Shown: piece after piece, positions 39,742 to 51,144 of the stretch
Layout: each line of letters starts with the position of its first letter
How positions within the stretch are numbered: the first letter of the stretch is position 1
Source: Oceanibaculum indicum P24
Lineage (GTDB): Bacteria; Pseudomonadota; Alphaproteobacteria; Oceanibaculales; Oceanibaculaceae
Direction: 5' to 3'
Assembly (NCBI RefSeq): GCF_000299935.1
Contig: NZ_AMRL01000005.1
Location: 62,001-126,000, forward strand
Length of the DNA stretch: 64,000 bases
Translations under genes and position numbers: made by a program
Notes under the pieces: model-generated
Told to the model about the DNA's origin: nothing
Seen by the model: the letters and a program-made list of their open reading frames with translations, nothing else
The model's database searches: none

Positions 39742-41688
39742 ATGCACGGCTGTCTCGACGCGGTGGAACTGGGGCTGGTGTATGGCTGGGCCTGGAATCC
39801 GCAGGCGCCGGACCAGCCGGTCAGCGTCGATATCCAGCTCGACGGCGTCAGCATCGGCAACTGTATCGCCGATATCTTCCGGCCGGATCTGCGCGATGCC
39901 GGCATCGGCGATGGCCGGCACGCCTTCCAGTTCCGTCTGCCGGCATCCCTGCTGGACAACAAGGTTCATACTGTTTCGGCCCTTATTCCATCGCTGGGCG
40001 TGCCCATTGGCCCCGCTCAGCAGGCGTTTCTGGCGGACGAGGCCCGGTCCGTGGTTCCGGGCATGGCGGTGCGGGAACGCCCGAAGCCGCATTATCTGAC
40101 AATCTGCGCCATCGTCCGAAACGAAGGGCCGTACCTGCTGGAATGGATCGCCTATCACCGGGCGGTCGGGGTGGATCATTTCCTGATCTTCGACAATGAA
40201 AGCACGGATGGCAGCCTTAGGATGCTCTCGTCGCTGAGGGCAGCCGGCATCATCGACCTGCTGCCCTGGCCCTCCGCCGCTTTCCCGGAAAACCGTCAGG
40301 CCGCCGCCTATATGGGCGCCATGTTCCGCCTGCGCGACGTGACGGAATGGATCGCCTTCATCGATCTCGACGAATTCCTGGTGCCGAGGGAGGCCGCCTC
40401 CCTGCCGGAGTTCCTGCGGCTCTATCCCGATGTACCGGCCCTCGGGGTCGGCTGGCGGCTGTTCGGCTCCTCCGGCGCGGAAAGCCGGGAGCCCGGCCTG
40501 GTGATGGACAGGTTCCGGCGGTGCGCCCCGCCAGCGCATCCGATCAACCGGCATGTGAAGAGCATCGTGCGGGCCGATTATCTGAAGCGGCCGATCATCC
40601 ATCTGCACCATCTGGTGGATGGGGTGACGGTGGACGAGCATCGCCGCGCGATCCCGCTGGGACGGGGCGGACAGCATCCGGAGGCCAGCACGGACCTGAT
40701 CCAGGTCAACCATTACATGACCAAGTCGCGGGCGGAATGGGACGCGAAGCGCCGGCGCGGCCGGGCCGATCTCGCGCTCGACATGCCGGCGCGGGTGCGC
40801 TCTGACCGCGAGTTCGAGCTGCATGACCGCAACGAGGTGGAGGATGCGGCGATCCTCCGGTTCCGGCCTGCCGTGCTGGAAGAGATGGGCCGGCTGGAAA
40901 AGCTGATCGCGGTGCATGCCGGCGCCGCCATCGAGGCGTGGCGGGAGAAGCCGTCACTGCCCTTGCCGCCCGAGGAACTGGTACAGCTTGTCGGCGGCAG
41001 CGACAATTACCAGGCGGTCGGCCGGTCGATCCGCGATGTGCTGGTGCAGCAGGGCGGTCTCCTGCCGACGGACAGGGTGCTGGAGGTCGGCTGCGGCGTC
41101 GGCCGCATCGCCCATGCGCTGAGCGAGTATATGGACGCCGCCGGCCGCTATGACGGGGTGGAGATTCACAAGCCGCATGTGGACTGGTGCGCCACCCACA
41201 TCACCCCGGCCTACCCGAACTTCCGCTTCCACCATGCCGATATCCGGAACGACGCCTATAACCCCAGCGGGGCGGTATCGGCAGCCGACTACCGGCTCCC
41301 CTTCGCGGATGGGGCGTTCGATTTCGTCTTCCTGGCCTCGGTCTTCACCCATATGCGGGAGGCGGATATCCGGGCCTATCTGGCTGAAATCCGACGTGTG
41401 CTGACCCCGGGCGGCCGCCTGATGGCGACCTTCTTCCTGCTGGATTCGGAAAGCCGTGCCGCACTGGAGGCCGGTACGCCCCGGCTGGAACTGCCCTATC
41501 GGACGGACCGGTTCTGGGCGCATTCCGAGGACTGTCCCGAAGTGGCCATCGCCTTCCGGGAGGATATCGTCATGGCGATGCTGGAAGAGGCCGGCCTGAC
41601 GCTGGACCGGGTGGCGCCTGGCGACTGGGTGCCGCGCGTCGATGAAAGCCTTAGCTATCAGGACATTATTTTCGCGCGTCGTCTCTGA
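39742..41688 (+). CDS. Three-module protein: N-terminal GWAW-type module, glycosyltransferase (GT2/GT92-like), SAM methyltransferase
   Basis: 648 residues. Residues about 1-95 form a beta-rich module (GLVYGWAWNPQAPDQPVSVDI, then DAGIGDGRHAFQFRLP) seen by me as a recurrent accessory unit in alphaproteobacterial glycosyltransferases. About 115-395 is a glycosyltransferase: TICAIVRNEGPYLLEWIAYH, FLIFDNESTDGS and the DxD-type FIDLDEFLVP. About 440-600 is a class I methyltransferase: VLEVGCGVGRIAHAL, then FDFVFLASVFTHM and VLTPGGRLMATF. It may add and methylate a sugar on a surface glycan. ATG at 39742 has GAAGGA before it and starts 29 bases after the tRNA. The fusion order is unusual. Confidence 0.85.
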   Translation: MHGCLDAVELGLVYGWAWNPQAPDQPVSVDIQLDGVSIGNCIADIFRPDLRDAGIGDGRHAFQFRLPASLLDNKVHTVSALIPSLGVPIGPAQQAFLADEARSVVPGMAVRERPKPHYLTICAIVRNEGPYLLEWIAYHRAVGVDHFLIFDNESTDGSLRMLSSLRAAGIIDLLPWPSAAFPENRQAAAYMGAMFRLRDVTEWIAFIDLDEFLVPREAASLPEFLRLYPDVPALGVGWRLFGSSGAESREPGLVMDRFRRCAPPAHPINRHVKSIVRADYLKRPIIHLHHLVDGVTVDEHRRAIPLGRGGQHPEASTDLIQVNHYMTKSRAEWDAKRRRGRADLALDMPARVRSDREFELHDRNEVEDAAILRFRPAVLEEMGRLEKLIAVHAGAAIEAWREKPSLPLPPEELVQLVGGSDNYQAVGRSIRDVLVQQGGLLPTDRVLEVGCGVGRIAHALSEYMDAAGRYDGVEIHKPHVDWCATHITPAYPNFRFHHADIRNDAYNPSGAVSAADYRLPFADGAFDFVFLASVFTHMREADIRAYLAEIRRVLTPGGRLMATFFLLDSESRAALEAGTPRLELPYRTDRFWAHSEDCPEVAIAFREDIVMAMLEEAGLTLDRVAPGDWVPRVDESLSYQDIIFARRL

Positions 41689-41711
41689 TCTTTTCGGCGT
41701 TCGGTCAGCGC

Positions 41712-41750
41712 AAAAGAAAACCGGCCGCCAAGGGTATGGCGGCCGGCTTC
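41712..41750 (-). terminator. Rho-independent terminator, katG side
   Basis: Perfect 10-base arms CCGGCCGCCA and TGGCGGCCGG with a 6-base loop; on the minus strand the stem runs into TTTTCTTTT. It lies 24 bases beyond the katG stop and also 24 bases after the stop of the convergent glycosyltransferase gene. Confidence 0.92.
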
Positions 41751-41773
41751 CCGGATGAGAGGGATGGCGTCGC

Positions 41774-44103
<2,330 letters not shown>

Positions 44104-45006
44104 ATGACTGATATCTCCATGAAACAGCTGCGCTATTTCGAGGCACTGGCCCAGCACGGCCATTTCGGTCGCGCCGCCGAGGCCTGCGCGATCTCTCAGC
44201 CGGCCCTGTCCCTGCAGGTGAAGGAACTGGAGGAGATCATCGGCGCGCCGCTGGTCGAACGGGGCGCGCGGCAGGTCCGCCTGACCAGCCTGGGCGAGAC
44301 CCTTGCGGTGCGTGCGCGGGTCATCCTGCGCGCGGTGGAGGAGCTGGGGGATCTCGCCCGCGCCTCGCACCGGCCCTTCACCGGGCGCCTGCGCCTTGGC
44401 GTGATCCCGACGATCGCACCCTATCTGCTGCCTTCAGTCATCAACAGCCTGTCGCAGACCTATCCGGGGCTGGATTTGCAGCCGCGAGAATCGACGACGC
44501 AAAGGCTGATCGGCGAGCTGATGAATGGAAGGCTGGACGCCGCGATCCTGGCGCTGCCGGTGGCGGAGCCGGCGCTGGCCGCCGTCTCGCTGTTCGAGGA
44601 GGAATTCTTCCTGGTCCGCCCGCAGGCCGATGCGGACCAGCCGGTGCCGAGCGCCGAGACACTGCATGACATGCGGCTGCTGCTGCTGGAGGAGGGGCAC
44701 TGCTTCCGCGACCAGGCGATTTCCTTCTGCAAGATATCGGTCTCGCCGTCGCGTGACATGATCGAGGGCAACTCGCTGTCCACCCTGGTGCAGATGGTCG
44801 GTGCGGGGATCGGTGTCACCCTGATCCCGGAAATGGCGGTGCCGGTCGAGACGCGCTCGGCACCGGTCTCCGTCGTCCGCCTGCCGGCACCCCGGCCGAC
44901 CCGGACCATCGGCATGGTCTGGCGCCGCACCAACCCGCTTGCCGATGAACTCACCCAGATCGCCGATATCGTCCGCGCGGCGGAAACCGGCCGCCTGGCA
45001 GCCTGA
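44104..45006 (+). CDS. oxyR: Hydrogen-peroxide-sensing LysR-type regulator OxyR
   Basis: 300 residues. N-terminal helix-turn-helix MKQLRYFEALAQHGHFGRAAE and ISQPALSLQVKELE (about 6-45) then an effector domain. The peroxide-sensing cysteines are Cys200 and Cys209 in LLEEGHCFRDQAISFC; E. coli OxyR has 199 and 208 in the same spacing, so this is OxyR and not a general LysR protein. C-terminal GAGIGVTLIPEMAV is typical. Start ATG at 44104 has no strong ribosome site; an ATG at 44119 is possible. It is divergent from katG. Confidence 0.95.
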   Translation: MTDISMKQLRYFEALAQHGHFGRAAEACAISQPALSLQVKELEEIIGAPLVERGARQVRLTSLGETLAVRARVILRAVEELGDLARASHRPFTGRLRLGVIPTIAPYLLPSVINSLSQTYPGLDLQPRESTTQRLIGELMNGRLDAAILALPVAEPALAAVSLFEEEFFLVRPQADADQPVPSAETLHDMRLLLLEEGHCFRDQAISFCKISVSPSRDMIEGNSLSTLVQMVGAGIGVTLIPEMAVPVETRSAPVSVVRLPAPRPTRTIGMVWRRTNPLADELTQIADIVRAAETGRLAA

Positions 45007-45016
45007 TCGCCCTTCC

Positions 45017-46813
45017 TCAGGCTGATTTCCGCATCGTCCAGCTGCGCCAGCCGCCGCTGGCGGTGATGTCGCGGGCGGTGGCCACGGCACAGGCCTCGCA
45101 CAGGAAGCCCGGCACCCAGCGCCCGTCCGCCAGCTCCACCTTGCCGATACCCAGCGGCGCGCCGATGCCGGCCAGGAATCCGCCCAGTTCGCTGGCAGGC
45201 AGGCTCCACAGCTCCCCGGCGATGGGGGCGCCGACGGACTCCTGCCGCACCAGGCCGGGGCGCGGCGGCACCAGATTATCCAGCGCATAGAGCCGGTAGT
45301 GGGGGGCTGTCTCGATCTCGCAGATCGGCGTGCCGCCACGGGCCAGCAATTCCCCGCTCAGCGGCAGGCCGCTCATATGGGCGCCGAACACCGCCAGTTC
45401 GATGCGGTCGCCCGCCGGCATGGCCAGGCTGGATTTCGGCAGCGTCTTGCCGGTGGCGCCCATGGTCACGCCAGCAGCTTCGTGCAGCGACGCGCCCAGC
45501 GCCAGCAGTGAGGCATCCGTAAAGGCCGGCGCGAACAGGGTGACGCCGAAGGGCAGCCCGTCCGGCTGGAAACCTGCCGGGACCGCGACGGCGGCGAGGT
45601 CGAACAGGTTCATGAAATTGGTGTAGTAGCCAAGCTGGCTGTTGAGGCGCACCGGATCGGCCTCCACATCGGCGATGCGGTGGATGGTGCCGGCGGTCGG
45701 TGTCAGCATGGCATCGACCTGTTCCCACGCCTTGCGCGCTTCCTGCGCCAGTTCCCGCAGCCTGTATTGCGCGCGGAAGGAATCGACCGCATCGAATTTC
45801 CAGCCGCCCTCGACAATGCCACGCACCACCGGATGGCCGGCATCGGGATTGGCCTTCAGGAAATCGCCGACGGCGGCGGTGCGCTCTGCCACCCACGGCC
45901 CTTCATAGAGCAGCCTTGCGGCTTCCAGGAAGGGTGTCAGGTCGATCTCCACCAGCGTCGCACCCAGATCGGTGCAGCGCCGCTTCGCCGCCTCGAACAG
46001 GGCCGGCGTGTGCGGGTTGCCGAAGAAGGCGAAGTCCGCCGCGCGCGGCACGCCAAGGCGCAGGCCCGCCCAGCCGGGCAGGGCAGGCGGGACCGCCGGC
46101 ATGGCGCGGGAGAAGGGCTCGCCCGCATCATACTGGCCGGCGACCGCCGCCACGGCGGCGGCGTCGCTACAGGTCAGCGCGAACACGGTCACGCAGTCCA
46201 GCGACCGGCAGGCCGGCACCACGCCGCGCGTGCTGACCAGCCCTAGGCTGCCCTTCCAGCCGACGAGATTGCAGAAGGCGGCGGGCACCCGGCCGGAGCC
46301 CGCCGTGTCGGTGCCCAGCGCGAAGCTGACCGCGCCGCCAGACACCGCGATGGCGGAGCCGGAGCTGGAGCCGCCCGACACATAGTCCGGGTCGAACGGG
46401 TTGCGGCCCGGCCCGTAGGGCGAGCGCGCGCCGACCAGCCCGGTGGCGAACTGGTCCAGATTGGTCTTGCCGATGAGGATGGCTCCAGCTTCGCGCAGCA
46501 GCGCGATGGCAGGCGCATCCGCCGCCGGCACATAGGCGAATTCCGGGCAGGCGGCGGTCGTCGGCAGGCCGCCCGCATCGATATTGTCCTTCACCGCGAA
46601 GGGCACGCCATAAAGCGGCAGCTCCGCGCGGTCACGGGACTTCAGCGCCTCCGCCTCCGCGAGGATGTCCTGTTCCTCACGGATCAGGATCCAGCCATTC
46701 AGCTCCGCTTGTGCCCGCGCACGGCGCAGGGCTTCCAGCGCTACATCGGCGGGGCTGCCGCCCTCCTCATAGAAGGCAGACAGCGCGGACAGGTCGAAGG
46801 AGAGATCACGCAT
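45017..46813 (-). CDS. atzF: Allophanate hydrolase-type amidase (AtzF-like)
   Basis: 598 residues, the length of AtzF. An amidase-signature domain (about 1-440) carries the Ser-cisSer-Lys triad: Lys75 (FAVKDNIDAGG), Ser149 (VSGGSSSGSA), Ser173 (TDTAGSGRVPAA), with spacing equal to AtzF (91, 165 and 189). A C-terminal domain (about 460-598: GDRIELAVFGAHMSGLPLSGEL, APHYRLYALDN) is the AtzF accessory domain. Allophanate hydrolases convert allophanate to ammonia and CO2. I chose ATG 46813, with AGGA 8 bases before, in an ATGCGTGA overlap with the regulator; ATG 46822 is the alternative. No urea carboxylase, biuret or cyanurate hydrolase gene is adjacent, so the source of allophanate, or the true substrate, is unknown. 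Confidence 0.9.
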   Translation of the reverse strand: MRDLSFDLSALSAFYEEGGSPADVALEALRRARAQAELNGWILIREEQDILAEAEALKSRDRAELPLYGVPFAVKDNIDAGGLPTTAACPEFAYVPAADAPAIALLREAGAILIGKTNLDQFATGLVGARSPYGPGRNPFDPDYVSGGSSSGSAIAVSGGAVSFALGTDTAGSGRVPAAFCNLVGWKGSLGLVSTRGVVPACRSLDCVTVFALTCSDAAAVAAVAGQYDAGEPFSRAMPAVPPALPGWAGLRLGVPRAADFAFFGNPHTPALFEAAKRRCTDLGATLVEIDLTPFLEAARLLYEGPWVAERTAAVGDFLKANPDAGHPVVRGIVEGGWKFDAVDSFRAQYRLRELAQEARKAWEQVDAMLTPTAGTIHRIADVEADPVRLNSQLGYYTNFMNLFDLAAVAVPAGFQPDGLPFGVTLFAPAFTDASLLALGASLHEAAGVTMGATGKTLPKSSLAMPAGDRIELAVFGAHMSGLPLSGELLARGGTPICEIETAPHYRLYALDNLVPPRPGLVRQESVGAPIAGELWSLPASELGGFLAGIGAPLGIGKVELADGRWVPGFLCEACAVATARDITASGGWRSWTMRKSA

Positions 46814-47507
46814 CGGAGGCATCCTGCGTCTGGGAGAGGTTCCGGTCGTTCACGAAGCCGGCGCTGGCGGCACTGACCACGATGACGTGGGAGCGCGCGG
46901 CCAGGGCGGCGGTTTCCGCATCGCCGCGCAGGATCGCGGTGACGATGGCCTCATGCTCGTCCCAGCTCTTGCGCAGGCGGCCCAGCACATGGAACTGGGC
47001 GCGGCGGAACGGGGCCAGCCGGCTGCGGGTGGAACTCACCAGATCGGCCAGATAGCCGGAATGGCAGCCCTCATAGATCAGCCCGTGGAACTGCATGTTG
47101 AAGGCGGAATAGTCCTCCAGCGCGCCGTCGCGCACCAGCTCCGCCGAGTGCTGGTGCATGTCGGATAGCGCCCTTCGCTCGCCGGCGGTCATGCGCTGGG
47201 CAGCAAGCCGGGCGCAGGCCGATTCCAGCTCTGCCATCGCCTCGAACATTTCGGTCAGGCGCTGGTCGGTGATGGTGGCGACGACACAGCCGCGGTTCGG
47301 CCTACGCTTCGCCAGCCCCATGGCGCAGAGCTGGCCCAGCGCCTCGCGTACCGGCGTGCGGGAGACGCCGAAGCGCTCCGCCATCTTCGGCTCGTCCAGC
47401 TTCTCGCCGGGCGGCAGCAATCCCTTCACGATGTCGTCGGCCAGCGCGCGCACCATCTCGTCCACCGTGGTGCCGGTGCGCAGCAGCCTTCTTTTTTGCT
47501 GCATCAT
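46806..47507 (-). CDS. GntR-family transcriptional regulator, FCD subfamily
   Basis: 233 residues. N-terminal winged helix (about 10-75): ADDIVKGLLPPGEKLDEPKMA, then FGVSRTPVREALGQLCAMGL, the SRTPVREAL signature. The C-terminal FCD domain (about 85-225) binds a metal and an organic-acid or amide ligand; MFEAMAELESACARLAA opens it and HEAIVTAILRGDAETA ends it, with the His residues for metal. It starts in an ATGATG overlap with the transporter ATPase stop and is probably the operon's own repressor. The perfect palindrome upstream of the operon is its likely site. Confidence 0.9.
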   Translation of the reverse strand: MMQQKRRLLRTGTTVDEMVRALADDIVKGLLPPGEKLDEPKMAERFGVSRTPVREALGQLCAMGLAKRRPNRGCVVATITDQRLTEMFEAMAELESACARLAAQRMTAGERRALSDMHQHSAELVRDGALEDYSAFNMQFHGLIYEGCHSGYLADLVSSTRSRLAPFRRAQFHVLGRLRKSWDEHEAIVTAILRGDAETAALAARSHVIVVSAASAGFVNDRNLSQTQDASDA

Positions 47508-49177
47508 GCGGGCATCTCTCCTGCCAGGCTGATCCCCTGATGAATTTCCGGCGGGTGCGGAATCGCGTCAAGCAGCGTGCGGGTATAGTCGCTGGCGGGC
47601 GCCTTCAGCACGGTCTCGGTCTCGCCTTCCTCGACGATCACCCCCTGACGCATGACCATGACACGGTCGCAGATCAGCCGCACCACGTTCAGATCGTGGC
47701 TGATGAACAGGTAGCTCATGCCCAGCTCGACCTTCAGGTCGGCCAGCAAATTCAGCACCACCGCCTGCACCGAGACGTCCAGCGCCGCCGTCGGCTCGTC
47801 CAGGATCACCAGCTTCGGGTCCAGCGCGATGGCCCGCGCGATGCCGACGCGTGCCTTTTGCCCGCCGGACAGCTGGTGCGGAAAACGGTCCAGCAACTCC
47901 ACCGGCAATCCCACCAGCCGAGCCAGCTCCTCGACGCGGGGACGGGCAGCATCCGTGCCCTTCAGCCCGCCCATCAGCAGCAGCGGGTCGGCGATGGATC
48001 GGAAGGCGCTCCAGCGCGGGTTCAGGCTGTCGGTCGGGTCCTGGAACACCATCTGCAGCTTGCTGCGCTTCGGCGCACGGGCAAAACGCGCGGCCGGCAT
48101 GGCGCCGATATCCTCGCCATCGAACAGGATGCTGCCGGATGTCGGGTCGGTCAGCCGCATCACCATGGCGGAGGTGGTGGATTTGCCGCAGCCGCTCTCG
48201 CCGACCAGCCCCAGGCTCTCGCCCTCATGCACGGTGAAGGAGATGCCATCGACTGCGCGGAAGGCGGGGCTGTCGCCACGCGGCGGGAATTCCTTCACCA
48301 GCTCGCGCACTTCCAGCAGCGGCTTGCCGCGTGGCACGGCGGCGGGGGCCGGGCGTGGTTCCGGCAGCAGGTCGCGGATGCGCGAATCCAGCCGCGGCGT
48401 GGCACGCAGCAGACGCTGCGTATAGGGGTGGGATGGCCGGTCGAACAGGCTGGCAGTGCGCGCCTGCTCCACCACCTTGCCCTTCTCCATGACGACGATG
48501 CGGTCGCAATAGGCCGCCGCGAGGCCAAGGTCATGGGTGATCAGGATGGCGGACATGCCGCGCTCGCGCGTCAGTTCGCGCATCAGATCCATCACCGTCT
48601 TCTGCGTGGTAACGTCCAGGCCGGTGGTCGGCTCGTCGGCGATCAGCAGCTGCGGCCGGCAGGCCAGCGCGATGGCGATCACGATGCGCTGGCACATGCC
48701 GCCCGACAGCTCGAACGGATAGGCGTGGTAGCGCTCCTCCGGGTTGGCGATCTTCACCGCGCGCAGCATCTCGATGGCGGCCTTCTTCGCCGTCGCGCGC
48801 ACGGCCAGCGCATGTTCGATCAGCACATCCTCGATCTGCCGCCCGACGCTGCGGATCGGGTTCAGCGCGGCGCGCGGATTCTGGAACACCATGGACATTT
48901 CGCGGCCGCGCAGCTCCGTCATCACCTTCTCGGGCGCGCTGTGCACCGGCACGCCGCCGAACACGATACTGCCCTCGGCGATGCGGCCGGCGCGGTCTAG
49001 GATGCGCATGACGGCGAAGGAGGTGACGGACTTGCCGGAGCCGGATTCGCCGACGATGCCGACCGTCTCGCCCTTGCCGACGGCGACGCTGACGCGTTCG
49101 ATGGCGCGCACCGTGCCGCGCCGCGTGGCGAACTCGACCGTAAGGTCCTTAACGTCGAGCAGCGGGATGGCGTTCAT
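47504..49177 (-). CDS. ABC transporter ATP-binding protein with two nucleotide-binding domains (DppD-DppF fused type)
   Basis: 557 residues in two ABC modules. NBD1: Walker A GIVGESGSGKSV, signature LSGGMCQRIVIA, Walker B LLIADEPTTGLD. NBD2 (from about 285): Walker A GLVGESGCGKST, signature LSGGQKARVGIA, Walker B LVILDEPTAALD. Each NBD is followed by the oligopeptide-type tail (TQRLLRATPRL and YTRTLLDAIPHPPEI). It powers the two permeases encoded upstream. ATG at 49177 has GAGGGAGG. One chain replaces the usual two. The operon order is binding protein, permease B, permease C, ATPase, regulator, amidase. Confidence 0.93.
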   Translation of the reverse strand: MNAIPLLDVKDLTVEFATRRGTVRAIERVSVAVGKGETVGIVGESGSGKSVTSFAVMRILDRAGRIAEGSIVFGGVPVHSAPEKVMTELRGREMSMVFQNPRAALNPIRSVGRQIEDVLIEHALAVRATAKKAAIEMLRAVKIANPEERYHAYPFELSGGMCQRIVIAIALACRPQLLIADEPTTGLDVTTQKTVMDLMRELTRERGMSAILITHDLGLAAAYCDRIVVMEKGKVVEQARTASLFDRPSHPYTQRLLRATPRLDSRIRDLLPEPRPAPAAVPRGKPLLEVRELVKEFPPRGDSPAFRAVDGISFTVHEGESLGLVGESGCGKSTTSAMVMRLTDPTSGSILFDGEDIGAMPAARFARAPKRSKLQMVFQDPTDSLNPRWSAFRSIADPLLLMGGLKGTDAARPRVEELARLVGLPVELLDRFPHQLSGGQKARVGIARAIALDPKLVILDEPTAALDVSVQAVVLNLLADLKVELGMSYLFISHDLNVVRLICDRVMVMRQGVIVEEGETETVLKAPASDYTRTLLDAIPHPPEIHQGISLAGEMPA

Positions 49178-49191
49178 GGTTCCGTCCTCCC

Positions 49192-50079
49192 TCAGGTGCG
49201 GCGCTGCGGATCGACGAGGTCGCGCAGACCGTCGCCCATCAGGTTGAAGGTGAAGACCGCCAGCATCAGCGCGGCACCGGGGAACAGCGCCAGCCACCAT
49301 TCGCCGGACATGATGAAGTTGGCCCCCTCGGCGACCATGATGCCCCATTCCGGTGTCGGCGGACGCACGCCCAGACCGATGAAGGACAGGCCGGCGGCAT
49401 TCAGGATCGCCCAGCCGAGATTGAGCGATATCTGCACCATCATTGGCGGCAGGGCATTCGGGAAAATATGTACTGCCAGCACGCGCAGATCGCTGTTGCC
49501 CGACAGCTTGGCGGCCTGCACGAAGCCGGCCTCGCGGCGGATGTTCACCTCGGCGCGGGCCATGCGGGCATAGAAGGGCAGGTTGATGATGGCGGTGGCG
49601 TAGATCACGTTCTCGATGGTGTTGCCCGCCGCCGCGACGATACCCATGGCCAGCACGAACAGCGGGAAGGCCATGATAGTATCGAGGCAGCGCCCGACGA
49701 TACGGTCGGTCCAGCCGCCATAATAGCCGGCGAGCGAGCCCAGCACCGATCCGGCGAGGAAGGACAGCGCCACGGCGGCGACGGAGATCGACAGGTCCAG
49801 CCTTGTGGCGATGACGACACGGGAGAACACGTCGCGGCCCAGATGGTCGGTGCCGAACCAGTGGCTCCAGGAGGGGGGCTGCAACGCGCGGTCGCCGCTC
49901 GTCGCCAGCGGATCATAGGGCACCAGCCAAGGGCCGAACAGCGCGGCCAGGACGAACATGCCGAACAGGGCGAAAGACAGGGCGGTCACCGGGTTGCTGG
50001 CCAGCACATAGCGGAAGTGCCGCCAGAAGCTGTTGCGCTTCGTTGCCGGGACTGCGGCCGGATCGGTCAGCGTGGTCAT
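49192..50079 (-). CDS. ABC transporter permease, DppC/OppC type
   Basis: 295 residues, about six membrane segments. N-terminal TM near 33-53, then the long periplasmic loop HWFGTDHLGRDVFSRVVIATR, diagnostic of DppC/OppC. The EAA loop that contacts the ATPase is VNIRREAGFVQAAKLSGNSD. C-terminal GLGVRPPTPEWGIMVAEG is typical. It ends 14 bases before the ATPase start and begins 3 bases after the stop of the DppB-type permease gene. Confidence 0.95.
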   Translation of the reverse strand: MTTLTDPAAVPATKRNSFWRHFRYVLASNPVTALSFALFGMFVLAALFGPWLVPYDPLATSGDRALQPPSWSHWFGTDHLGRDVFSRVVIATRLDLSISVAAVALSFLAGSVLGSLAGYYGGWTDRIVGRCLDTIMAFPLFVLAMGIVAAAGNTIENVIYATAIINLPFYARMARAEVNIRREAGFVQAAKLSGNSDLRVLAVHIFPNALPPMMVQISLNLGWAILNAAGLSFIGLGVRPPTPEWGIMVAEGANFIMSGEWWLALFPGAALMLAVFTFNLMGDGLRDLVDPQRRT

Positions 50080-50082
50080 GGC

Positions 50083-51129
50083 TCAGTCCTCCAGCCGCAG
50101 GCGCGGATCGACCAGCGTATAGACGATGTCGATGGTCAGGTTCAGGGCGACAAACAACAGCGCCATCGCCAGCACGAAGCCCTGCACGGCGGCATAGTCG
50201 GAGACCACCAGCGCCTCGATGGCGTAGGAGCCGATGCCCGGCCAGGCGAATACCTTCTCGACCAGCACATTGGCGCCCAGCGCGAAGGAGAACACCATGC
50301 CCAGCGTTGTGATGACCGGCAGCAGCGCGTTGCGGAAGCCATAGGCGAACAGCACCTTGCGCTTCGACAGGCCGGCGGCGCGGGCGGTGCGGATGAAGTC
50401 GCTGCCCAGCACCTGCAGCATGGAGGCGCGCGTCATGCGGGCGATGGGGGCGAGCGTGAACAGCGCCAGCGTCAGCGCCGGCAGGGCAATATGGGCCAGC
50501 GCGCTGCCGAAGGCGCCGATATCGCCGGCCAGCAGGGAATCGATGGTGTAGAAGCCGGTCACATGGGCGGGCGGCAGGTAGAGGATATCCAGCCGGCCCA
50601 TTGGCGGCGGCGCCCAGCCCAGCAGGTAATAGAACAGATAGACCAGCGCCAGGCCGGTGAAGAAGGTCGGCAGCGACACGCCGGCGGTCACCACGAAGCG
50701 ACACAGATGGTCTATCCAGCTGTCCGGCCGGGTGGCGGCCAGCACGCCCAGCGGTACGGCGATGGCGATGGACATCATCAGGGCGATCAGCGTCAGCTCG
50801 ACCGAGGCGGGCAGGCGCGTGAGGATTTCGTGCAGCACCGGCTGGCCGGTCGAGATCGACATGCCGAGATTGCCGGTCACGAGGTCGCCGAGATAGGCCA
50901 GGAACTGGATCGGCAGCGGCTGATCGAGGCCCAGACTCTTGCGGATTTCCGCGATCGAGGCGGCGTCGGCGGCGGGGCCGGCGAAATAGACCGCCGGGTC
51001 GCCGGGCAGCGCGCGGGTCAGCAGGAAGGTAACGATCACGATGCCCGCGAGGGCGGGCACCGCCTGCAACAGGCGGCGCCCGACAAGCCGGACCTTGGGC
51101 GGCATGGCCACCAGGATGGAGATGCCCAT
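50083..51129 (-). CDS. ABC transporter permease, DppB/OppB type
   Basis: 348 residues with six predicted membrane segments. RRLLQAVPALAGIVIVTFLLTRALPGDPA is the DppB N-terminus (TM1 with the ALPGDP turn). The EAA-like loop is MTRASMLQVLGSDFIRTARAAGLS, and the C-terminal TM pair ends in LTIDIVYTLVDPRLRL, the usual close of the family. It lies 15 bases after the binding-protein stop. Together with the DppC-type partner it forms the channel of a nickel/peptide-type importer; actual cargo is unknown. Confidence 0.95.
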   Translation of the reverse strand: MGISILVAMPPKVRLVGRRLLQAVPALAGIVIVTFLLTRALPGDPAVYFAGPAADAASIAEIRKSLGLDQPLPIQFLAYLGDLVTGNLGMSISTGQPVLHEILTRLPASVELTLIALMMSIAIAVPLGVLAATRPDSWIDHLCRFVVTAGVSLPTFFTGLALVYLFYYLLGWAPPPMGRLDILYLPPAHVTGFYTIDSLLAGDIGAFGSALAHIALPALTLALFTLAPIARMTRASMLQVLGSDFIRTARAAGLSKRKVLFAYGFRNALLPVITTLGMVFSFALGANVLVEKVFAWPGIGSYAIEALVVSDYAAVQGFVLAMALLFVALNLTIDIVYTLVDPRLRLED

Positions 51130-51144
51130 GGGTCCGGCCCTCCC

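Noticed and set aside
45017-46813. A urea carboxylase/allophanate hydrolase (urea amidolyase) operon
   Set aside because: No biotin carboxylase-type gene is near the amidase; the neighbours are transporter and regulator genes.
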